Origin: Lyngbya sp. HA4199-MV5
GTDB taxonomy: Bacteria > Cyanobacteriota > Cyanobacteriia > Leptolyngbyales > Leptolyngbyaceae
Assembly: GCA_019359375.1 (NCBI GenBank)
Contig: JAHHHL010000040.1
Span: 1-59,782 of the forward strand
Direction of reading: 5' to 3'
Length of the DNA stretch: 59,782 bases
In this document: positions 53,903 to 59,782 of the stretch, one piece after another
Layout: each line of letters starts with the position of its first letter
Position numbering within the stretch: position 1 is the stretch's first letter
Made by a program: the position numbers and the translations under genes
The notes under the pieces: generated by a model
What the model was told of the DNA's origin: nothing
The model's input: only the letters and a program-made list of their open reading frames with translations
Databases searched by the model: none

Positions 53903-54079
53903 GGGATGAAGGCTAAAGGATGTAGCTTGCTTCTGCGGAGCAGTAGGCTAAAGGCTAAAGAAGTTGTTGGTTGTTGGTTGTATAGCCCTTTGGGCATTCA
54001 AGAAAAGTTGTTAGTCCATGAGCTTTTCCTGCGTCCTTCTAAAAACTAATCGCTAAAAACTTCCCTGCCTCTCCTCCTC
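53903..54079. repeat. Degenerate heptamer tracts after the glucolipid synthase gene
   Basis: AAGGCTA/AAGGATG units at about 53907-53960, followed by TTGTTGG units at 53962-53980. It fills the convergent gap before DUF3318. Same style as the tract at 30171-30230. Confidence 0.65.
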
Positions 54080-54685
54080 TCAATTCTGTCGTACTCGATC
54101 GGGCACTCCAACGGGTGACAGACCGGAGAGCGATCGCAGATTTTGCGATCGCAGGAGTTCGGTAAAGTTCAGCGGGCGACCTTCAATCTCGGCAACGGCT
54201 TCAATGGCTGAGAGGAGATGACGAGCGGCTTCGGTTTCTTCGTAGCCACGACGTTGGGCAACACGCAGAGCTGCTTCATCAGCATCCAGTTCGGTTTGGG
54301 TGCTGCGGTTGTTGCGCCAGATTTGGGTGCCTGCAAGTGCCGTCAGTCCCCCAGCAGCAATGATGCCAACGGGATCGCCCTGCACGAGTTCCACAATGCC
54401 ACCGACTACACTTGCCAGCACGACTCCTTGATAGAGGCTGGGACGAAACCATTTCACGCCTGTCAGCCAACTCACGGTGCGGAGAATGAGCAGGTCGCGC
54501 TGGGGACGAGAGAGCCGATCCCACAGGTCAAAGTTAATCCAGATGGGGCGATCGCGCACCCAGGGCATGGGAAAGGTGCTATCCACCACGAGCCGTTGCT
54601 CTGGTTTGCTGACGAGTTTTGTCGCCATGCGTCCGGAAGCTGGCATCACATCCAACAGACGGCGCATCTCAAAGTCTGGGTTCAT
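54080..54685 (-). CDS. DUF3318 family protein
   Basis: 201 residues: FEMRRLLDVMPASGRMATKL, PWVRDRPIWINFDLWDRL, RDLLILRTVSWLTGVKWF, a hydrophobic stretch (VVLASVVGGIVELVQGDPVG, IIAAGGLTALAGTQIW), and a helical end DADEAALRVAQRRGYEETEA with RPLNFTELLRSQNLR. This is the cyanobacterial DUF3318 pattern; function not known. Probably membrane-associated. Single gene. Confidence 0.85.
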   Translation of the reverse strand: MNPDFEMRRLLDVMPASGRMATKLVSKPEQRLVVDSTFPMPWVRDRPIWINFDLWDRLSRPQRDLLILRTVSWLTGVKWFRPSLYQGVVLASVVGGIVELVQGDPVGIIAAGGLTALAGTQIWRNNRSTQTELDADEAALRVAQRRGYEETEAARHLLSAIEAVAEIEGRPLNFTELLRSQNLRSLSGLSPVGVPDRVRQN

Positions 54686-54877
54686 AGCGGTTGCTGCTTG
54701 TCTTCACCTGTGAGCATTGTCGCACGAACAAAAGTAGCGTTGCTGAAAAGCAGACTGGATGCAACCAAAGTTTCTCTCATCGTTGCAGACATACAGCAAC
54801 GCAAAGGCAAGTAGACAGAGCCAGGATTCGTCAATAGCCTGATCCTTTGACGTTAGAAAGCCATGATTGAAGCTCAG

Positions 54878-55171
54878 AGCTTGACGGTTGCAGCAAAAAG
54901 CTCGGCGTTCGGAGTTTAGCCCTGCGACATTACAGCAACAAGCTCGGTGTTCCGAACAAAAAGCTCTACGCTTCCAGTCTTACGCTCGGCGTTTCGAGTT
55001 CAGAACTGCATTAGTCGAGTACAAAGCTCGATGAGTGGAGCAAAACAGTCGAAGTTCCGAGTTCTAAGCTTGAAGTGCCGAGTTAAAAGGTCGGCGTTCC
55101 AGGTTCCGAGGTCGGCGTTTCAAGCAAAAAGGTTGAGGCTCCGAGTTCAGAGATTGAAAGGTGAGGGTTAG
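54878..55171 (+). repeat. 14-unit degenerate 21-bp tandem repeat array
   Basis: Fourteen consecutive units of exactly 21 bases, with approximate consensus AGCTCGGCGTTCCGAGTTCA plus A, and no insertion or deletion across 294 bases. Units differ by many substitutions. Most contain CTCGG-nGTT-CCGAG or a decayed form, a small hairpin. The array has no unique spacers, so it is not CRISPR. Units 4-14 are open in one frame (54947-55171, heptads such as KRSAFQV), upstream of the STAND NTPase. It accounts for most of the 545-base gap 54686-55230. Confidence 0.85.
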
Positions 55172-55230
55172 AGGATGAGCGCATGATAGGAGGGCTAGAA
55201 TGTGTGGAAAGATAAACCGTCAACGTTGAT

Positions 55231-58008
55231 ATGACCGATTTAGATCCCTATATCTCCCGTCAGTCAGCCCAAAAACTGCTAGACAATTTTGGCAAAGCAC
55301 TAAAACAACCGGAGGCAAATCCTCTGGTCTTCTATGCTTATGGTATTGGGGGTGTTGGCAAGTCTACTCTTTTAGACAAATTGCGGGAAACGTATGCAAA
55401 TGACGCAAAATTTGCCAGAGCTTTTTTTGGTTCTACATCCAAAGTAGACAGTCCTTTGGCACTCATGGAGCATCTGTATAAGCAGTTGCCGGATGATGGC
55501 TGGGGCGACGACACGTTTACGGAATTATGCCAAAAGTACAGAGAGACGCTGCACAAGCTAGAAACGGAATCTGCTGATGGTAAAGGTGCCGCTAGCGCAG
55601 AGCAGGTGAGCCTGGTTAAGAAGCTGTTTGGCGGTGCCGTCAAGCTGCTTGCCTCATTGCAACTGTCAGAGAAAGCGGCTGAGCAATTTGGTAAAGCGGC
55701 TGAGGGGGTTGTGGATGTCGCATCGTTGGCTTTGTCGGAAAAGGATCGACTGGAGCAGTTGGTGAAACAGCATCGGGCAACCAAAAACAAACGAGAGTTG
55801 CAGGAACTGATGCTAGACCCGTTGCCTAAGCTGACGCAAGCTTTTGCAGCAGGGGTAATTCAGAAAGCGCAGCACCAGCCAATTGTCTTGGAACTTGATA
55901 CTTACGAGAAGGCATCATCGGATTTTGATGTCTTCCTGTGTAAATACCTTCTGGGAGACACAGCGCTGCAAACCTACCCCGTTCGTATTGTGATAGCAGG
56001 GCGTTACTCGCTGAAGAATAAACGCTATCAGCGGATGTTTCAGCATCACTGGAACCTAATTTATGAGCGTCAGCTTGAGAAATTCATTCCGAGTGAAACA
56101 AAAGCATATTTAAGGGCGATCGGCATTGATAAACCGAACGAAGTCCGCCGATTGACGCAAGCATCAAAAGGGCTTCCCTATTTTCTTAAATTGATCAAAG
56201 ACCAGAAGGAAGATGGACGATCGCTTAATGCTTTGCGCGACAACGACGAAATTGTCGATCGACTACTGGATGGACTGACTCCTATACAGAAGCAAGCTGT
56301 ACGCCTGGCAGCTCACTGCCGCTGGTTCGATCGTCCAATGATTCAGTATCTGGTAGAGGCTAATTTAACTCTTGAGAATCAAGTAACAGAAGCCCAAATT
56401 GACTGGTTTGACTGGCTGATTGATCGAGACTTGGTGATTCGAGAAGATACCTATCGTATTGATGATGTCGCACGCGATGTCATCCGCGCAGAACAACATA
56501 GGGTAGATGAGCAAGGCTTTCGTCACGTTCATGAGCAGTTAGCTCAATACTTTCAGCAGTTAGCAGATCACGAAGTCGCTCACGATCAACCTGCTCCAGC
56601 GAGATATGAAAACTCAGATTGGCGCAGATATGTTGCCGAAACAGCCTATCATGCTCTTTTCGCTAACAGAGATAAAGGACAGTTTCGACTGCTCACCTAC
56701 TTTTTTGAAGGCGCACACCTCAAACAGCCCGATGTTGCGATCGATGCTTTCACCGCAGTCGCTGCCGAGGCAGAACCCAAAGACAATAAATTGTTACCTG
56801 AAGATACACAACGGTTTCTAGACAGCATTCAATTGGCAATAATGCTTGGCTGGCGCGTAATTGGCAAAAATCCAGATCAGTATGAGTTCAATCTTGAAAA
56901 GCCTGAAGTTGTTAAGAGTCAAAGGAACGTATCGATTAAAGCTCAAATTGAGTCAGCATTGGAAGGCTGCTTTCGGAAAGTCGATTATCTTGCTGGTTTA
57001 GCAAAGTATGCAGGATTAATGAGCAAAATGGTGCGCTGTCAACCTGGTCAGCGACTTACTTTAGTTAGGCAGGCAAAGGAGGAAGCAGAGAAAATTATTA
57101 CTTTGGCTTATCCGGAGTTCAGCAGTGTTCTCTTCCTAGATGTTAGTAATGCTTTTGGTAGCCTAGATCTTGCTCAAGAAGCACTCGATAGCTTTGATAA
57201 ATCAATTGGTCTTAAACCTGATCACTATGGAGCTTGGAATAACCGAGGGCTTGTACTACGAAAGCTAAAACGCTTTGAGGAAGCACTTGATAGCTTTGAC
57301 AAAGCAATTGAGCTCAAACCTGATGCTTACCCTTGGAGAAATCGAGGTCTTGTTCTAGAAAATCTAGAGCGCTATGAGGAAGCGCTTTGTAGCTATGACA
57401 AAGCGATTGAGCTCAAACCTGATTACTATAGATCTTGGAGTAACCGGGGGGAAGTGCTAGAAAATCTAGAGCGCTATGAGGAAGCGCTTTGTAGCTATGA
57501 CAAAGCAGTTGAATGCAAATCTGATGCCTACGAAGTTTGGGCAAGACAAGGTGATGTCTTACAGACGCTAGGGCGATATGAAGAGGCACTCACTAGCTAT
57601 GACAAAGCACTAAAAATTACAAAGGGTAATGCTGGTGTCTGGAACTCAAGAGGTTTATGCTTGAGCTTTTTACAACGGCATGAAGAAGCTATTAGCAATC
57701 TCAAAAAAGCAAGAGATCTCGATAAAGAAGAACCCTTATATTTAGCAAATCAAGGCATTGTTTTGGCTCGTGTAGGTCGCTATGCAGAAGCTTTAGATCT
57801 TTGTGAGCAAGCCCTCAACATCAAAGAAGACGAAGCAGGTCATTACGGTAAAGCGTGTTGCTATGCTCTACAGGATCATAATGCCTTAGCCATTGAATCT
57901 CTGCGACGGGCAATTGAATATGCTCCTCGTCGATGTCGATTAGAGGCAAAATATAACCCAGACTTCGATCGGCTCCGACAACATGAGGAGTTTCAAGCAT
58001 TGTTTTGA
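55231..58008 (+). CDS. STAND-type NTPase with C-terminal TPR repeats
   Basis: 925 residues. The N-terminal NTPase has Walker A in YGIGGVGKSTLLDKL (about 38-52) and Walker B in QPIVLELDTYEKAS (about 218-231), then GRYSL-type sensor 1 (IVIAGRYSLKN) and a winged-helix region (about 335-440). The C-terminal part is made of about seven TPRs (GAWNNRGLVLRKLKRFEEAL, DSFDKAIELKPD and relatives) and ends in YNPDFDRLRQHEEFQALF. STAND proteins switch between closed and open states upon ligand contact, often as immune sensors; no effector domain (nuclease, TIR, protease) is visible here. It lies in a toxin-antitoxin-rich island, next to a repeat array. Ligand unknown. Confidence 0.85.
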   Translation: MTDLDPYISRQSAQKLLDNFGKALKQPEANPLVFYAYGIGGVGKSTLLDKLRETYANDAKFARAFFGSTSKVDSPLALMEHLYKQLPDDGWGDDTFTELCQKYRETLHKLETESADGKGAASAEQVSLVKKLFGGAVKLLASLQLSEKAAEQFGKAAEGVVDVASLALSEKDRLEQLVKQHRATKNKRELQELMLDPLPKLTQAFAAGVIQKAQHQPIVLELDTYEKASSDFDVFLCKYLLGDTALQTYPVRIVIAGRYSLKNKRYQRMFQHHWNLIYERQLEKFIPSETKAYLRAIGIDKPNEVRRLTQASKGLPYFLKLIKDQKEDGRSLNALRDNDEIVDRLLDGLTPIQKQAVRLAAHCRWFDRPMIQYLVEANLTLENQVTEAQIDWFDWLIDRDLVIREDTYRIDDVARDVIRAEQHRVDEQGFRHVHEQLAQYFQQLADHEVAHDQPAPARYENSDWRRYVAETAYHALFANRDKGQFRLLTYFFEGAHLKQPDVAIDAFTAVAAEAEPKDNKLLPEDTQRFLDSIQLAIMLGWRVIGKNPDQYEFNLEKPEVVKSQRNVSIKAQIESALEGCFRKVDYLAGLAKYAGLMSKMVRCQPGQRLTLVRQAKEEAEKIITLAYPEFSSVLFLDVSNAFGSLDLAQEALDSFDKSIGLKPDHYGAWNNRGLVLRKLKRFEEALDSFDKAIELKPDAYPWRNRGLVLENLERYEEALCSYDKAIELKPDYYRSWSNRGEVLENLERYEEALCSYDKAVECKSDAYEVWARQGDVLQTLGRYEEALTSYDKALKITKGNAGVWNSRGLCLSFLQRHEEAISNLKKARDLDKEEPLYLANQGIVLARVGRYAEALDLCEQALNIKEDEAGHYGKACCYALQDHNALAIESLRRAIEYAPRRCRLEAKYNPDFDRLRQHEEFQALF

Positions 58009-58042
58009 AGTTTAGTCGCTACATACTTTAAGGAGACATAAG

Positions 58043-58246
58043 ATGAAATGGCGTGTGGTGCTTGAAACCGATCCTGAAACGGGAGATTGGGCAGTTTGGT
58101 GTCTAGAATTGCCTGGTTGTGTATCAGCCGGAGAGACGGAAGAAGAAGCCTTAGAAAACATCCGCGAAGCAATTACCCTTTACCTAGAACCTGATCAGAT
58201 CGAGTTGAAGACAGGCGCGGTTGTACGAGAGGTTTTAGTGGGATGA
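58043..58246 (+). CDS. hicB: HicB-family antitoxin
   Basis: 67 residues: KWRVVLETDPETGDWAVWCL, ELPGCVSAGETEEEALENIR, EAITLYLE. This is the partial RNase H fold of HicB; no DNA-binding tail is attached. AAGGAG lies seven to ten bases before the ATG. The stop overlaps the ATG of a HicA-like remnant (ATGA), in the standard order seen in cyanobacteria. The toxin copy is truncated, so this is likely an orphan antitoxin. Confidence 0.88.
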   Translation: MKWRVVLETDPETGDWAVWCLELPGCVSAGETEEEALENIREAITLYLEPDQIELKTGAVVREVLVG

Positions 58247-58320
58247 CTCGTACCCGACCCATGAATGCCGATGAGGTAGAACGTATCTACGCGAAAAACG
58301 ATAGCTTTGTGCCGTTATGA
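58243..58320 (+). pseudogene. Truncated HicA toxin remnant
   Basis: MTRTRPMNADEVERIYAKND then SFVPL and a stop: 25 residues. The start, the VERI...N helix and the four-base overlap with hicB fit the beginning of HicA. The double-stranded RNA-binding fold with the catalytic histidine (G.SH) is gone. Confidence 0.65.
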
Positions 58321-58403
58321 GGAGACTCAACGGAGAAGGCTTTCTGATTACCACCTATCCCACTGATGCAATCAAAGAAGGAGAAACCGTATGGCAGAAG
58401 TAA
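58317..58403 (+). pseudogene. 3' remnant of a lost partner gene of DUF2283
   Basis: A 28-residue frame, MRRLNGEGFLITTYPTDAIK and EGETVWQK, ends by overlapping the next gene's start. The sequence EGF.IT.Y.TD.IK.GE..W is the typical C-terminal end of the small DUF4258/RelE-type proteins that normally precede DUF2283 genes. The 5' part is missing and the HicA remnant is joined directly to it, which points to a deletion between two adjacent modules. Confidence 0.55.
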
Positions 58404-58603
58404 AAGTTTACTACGATCAAGTTGGCAACACCTTAACTGTCTGGTTTGGCAATCCGCAGGAGGAATATACCTCTGAAGAAACTGGAGACGAAGTGATTTT
58501 GATGAAAGATCGAAACGGACAAGTCATTGGCTTTGAAAAACTCAACCATATCATTCCATCAACCACAAACCTCAAAATTTCCTTTGAAACAGCAACTGCA
58601 TAA
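58391..58603 (+). CDS. DUF2283 family protein, probable antitoxin
   Basis: 70 residues: KVYYDQVGNTLTVWFGNPQE, DEVILMKDRNGQVIGFEKLN. DUF2283 proteins are small beta-rich partners of toxin-like genes. AAGGAG precedes the ATG. The upstream partner has only its tail left (58317-58403), so this gene now stands without a toxin. Confidence 0.85.
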   Translation: MAEVKVYYDQVGNTLTVWFGNPQEEYTSEETGDEVILMKDRNGQVIGFEKLNHIIPSTTNLKISFETATA

Positions 58604-58636
58604 CCCTTATTAATTCTAATTTCAAGAGAAAACTTC

Positions 58637-58924
58637 ATGAGTTGCCCGATGAAAACTCAAAATATTGGTCTTTCTAAAGAGACGATCGCTCACTTTTGTC
58701 AACACTGGCATATCACCCAACTTTCACTATTTGTCTCCGTCCCGCGCGACGACTTCCGCCCCGATAGTGATATTGATGTGCTGGTCGAATTTCAACCCGA
58801 ATATATTCCCAGATTTCTCAAACTCCATCGGGGTCAAGAAGAACTTTCAGCCCTCCTGAGACATCGACAAATCGATCTCGTCACGCCCAAATTTTTGAAT
58901 CATCGCATTCGCGATCGCGTTTAG
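58637..58924 (+). CDS. MNT-type nucleotidyltransferase, active site altered, no HEPN partner
   Basis: 95 residues; ATG at 58649 (MKTQNIGLSKETIAHFC) is an equally good start. The fold is intact, with RDDFRPDSDIDVLVEF holding the two metal-binding aspartates. But the GS motif that normally precedes it (LFGSVLRDDF in the neighbour) reads LFVSVPRDDF, a glycine-to-valine change at the nucleotide site. No HEPN gene follows; a second MNT gene begins 53 bases on. Likely a duplicate that lost its toxin and its catalytic ability. Confidence 0.8.
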   Translation: MSCPMKTQNIGLSKETIAHFCQHWHITQLSLFVSVPRDDFRPDSDIDVLVEFQPEYIPRFLKLHRGQEELSALLRHRQIDLVTPKFLNHRIRDRV

Positions 58925-58976
58925 CTGAAGCAGAGGTTTGCTATGTCGCAAAGAAATAATCGAGTTTAGAACTGAC

Positions 58977-59309
58977 ATGACTATGACTGCAATTGAACTA
59001 CCGATGGAAGAAATTGCTGCATTTTGCGATCGCTGGCAAGTGACCGAATTTGCCCTCTTTGGTTCCGTCCTACGCGACGACTTTCGCCCCGATAGCGATA
59101 TTGACGTAATGGTGCAGTTTCACTCAGAAGCCCATCCAACCCTCTTTGACCTGTCTGACATGGAGGACGAATTAAAACGACTCTTTCAGCGCGATGTTGA
59201 CTTGGTGACGCGCAAAGGCATGGAAACGAGCCGCAACTACCTGCGTCGCAAAGCCATTCTGTCTTCTGCTCAGGTGATTTATGGAACGCGACCTTCAATC
59301 TCTGCTTGA
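58977..59309 (+). CDS. MNT-type nucleotidyltransferase antitoxin
   Basis: 110 residues from ATG 58977 (the frame opens at 58938). Complete active site: FALFGSVLRDDFRPDSDIDV, MVQF, and a third acidic in RDVDLVTR. MNT antitoxins silence the HEPN toxin by adding AMP to a tyrosine in its active site. The end overlaps the HEPN start by 29 bases. It is closely related to the MNT gene just upstream. Confidence 0.9.
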   Translation: MTMTAIELPMEEIAAFCDRWQVTEFALFGSVLRDDFRPDSDIDVMVQFHSEAHPTLFDLSDMEDELKRLFQRDVDLVTRKGMETSRNYLRRKAILSSAQVIYGTRPSISA

Positions 59310-59619
59310 TATGGTGCAGTCTGCCCAAATCGTGATGAATTATGCGGCTGGGCGATCGAGAGACGAATTAGCAACCGATCTGCAATTCCAAGATGCAATG
59401 ATCCGCAGACTTTTGATCATTGGCGAAGCATCAAAACGAGTCTCTGAGAAAACTCGGCAAGCTTTAACTACAATTCCCTGGTCTGCAATGAACGGGATGA
59501 GGAATCGGCTCATACATGAATACGATGAAATTGATTTGGATGTTGTTTGGGATACCGTAATCAATAGCTTACCAACTTTGATCTTAGAGCTAGAGAAGGT
59601 AGTTCCTCCTGATGAATAG
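59281..59619 (+). CDS. HEPN-domain ribonuclease toxin (DUF86)
   Basis: 112 residues, helical. The R-x4-H-x-Y motif is seen in MRNRLIHEYDEID; R and H form the RNase site, Y is the AMP acceptor for the MNT partner. Other family marks: RRLLIIGEASKRVSE and PWSAMNGMRN. With the gene at 58977 it forms a complete HEPN-MNT toxin-antitoxin pair, the only intact module at this end of the window besides the PIN pair at 19.6 kb. Confidence 0.92.
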   Translation: MERDLQSLLDMVQSAQIVMNYAAGRSRDELATDLQFQDAMIRRLLIIGEASKRVSEKTRQALTTIPWSAMNGMRNRLIHEYDEIDLDVVWDTVINSLPTLILELEKVVPPDE

Positions 59620-59671
59620 AGTAAAGATGATAAAGAGACTGTTGGAGATTTACAGGATCAGGGTAAACGCA

Positions 59672-59782
59672 TCAAAAACTTGAGTGAGAATCTGCATCAA
59701 ACAGCGGGATGTTAGCTTTGAGAATTTGCAGCATAAACTGGTCGTCTAAGCCTGCTCGATAGCGTTTCATCGCCAAACTGCC
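59672..59782 (-). CDS. C-terminal end of an unidentified gene, cut by the right edge
   Basis: Minus-strand frame open from the window edge to a TGA at 59672: GSLAMKRYRAGLDDQFMLQI, LKANIPLFDADSHSSF. 36 residues seen. The mixed amphipathic composition looks protein-like, but it is too short to assign. Confidence 0.4.
   Translation of the reverse strand, partial: GSLAMKRYRAGLDDQFMLQILKANIPLFDADSHSSF

Noticed and set aside
54947-55171. A 74-residue basic frame over the 21-bp array.
   Set aside because: Open mainly because the period is a multiple of three; no ribosome site, and the first three units are interrupted by a stop. Kept as a repeat, with coding left as a question.
54878-55171. Considered whether the 21-bp array is a CRISPR.
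   Set aside because: No unique spacers between units, units are diverged, and no cas genes are in the window.

Overview
The window comes from a cyanobacterial chromosome. It carries psaE (photosystem I), aerobic acsF (chlorophyll synthesis), rpaB/ycf27, the myxol-type carotenoid pair cruF-cruG, a glucolipid synthase resembling Synechocystis Sll1377, and several cyanobacteria-restricted families (DUF2996, DUF3318, DUF2358). HIP1-type GCGATCGC octamers are scattered through both genes and spacers, and heptameric tandem repeats (STRR type) are abundant. The genus cannot be fixed from sequence alone; a filamentous, Leptolyngbya-like lineage is a guess.

Layout. 1-5.9 kb: a frameshifted gene at the left edge, two tandem coiled-coil genes, radA, rpaB, a frameshifted Rpn-type nuclease gene and a cysteine desulfurase. 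6.2-13.2 kb: two large hybrid sensor kinases. 13.2-14.1 kb: an 840-base spacer packed with three different repeat elements. 14.1-24 kb: a PRC-barrel protein, SMC, a PIN toxin-antitoxin pair, a pentapeptide-repeat membrane protein, an outer-membrane-type protein and acsF with a clear terminator. 24-31.7 kb: small membrane and hypothetical genes, an alpha/beta hydrolase, a guanidine-I riboswitch in front of a lone UAAP1/DUF1989 gene, a TPR protein, mutM and psaE. 32-34.7 kb: cruG/cruF and tRNA-Pro(CGG). 35-39.7 kb: secreted proteins and an ExbB-ExbD/TonB-like set. 40-44.1 kb: a complete pstS-pstC-pstA-pstB phosphate transporter behind a three-repeat Pho box. 44.3-54.7 kb: a GlmS-like isomerase without its glutaminase domain, an acyltransferase with a matching esterase, Uma2, ArsA/Get3-like ATPase, a radical SAM gene overlapping the glucolipid synthase, and DUF3318. 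54.8-59.8 kb: an accessory island with an exact-register 21-bp repeat array, a STAND NTPase with TPRs, and a run of toxin-antitoxin modules, several of which keep the antitoxin but have lost the toxin.

Three themes stand out. First, heptamer repeat tracts have expanded inside genes: RadA, MutM, a histidine kinase and an outer-membrane-type protein all carry in-frame segments encoding the same RRQEAEG-type heptapeptide, in the first three at surface-loop positions. Second, there are several families of small non-coding elements: a 131-bp MITE-like element in three copies, a 199-bp element with flanking direct repeats, and a palindromic element found just past two stop codons. Third, the guanidine riboswitch controls only one of the two carboxyguanidine deiminase-type subunits, with none of the usual partners visible nearby.
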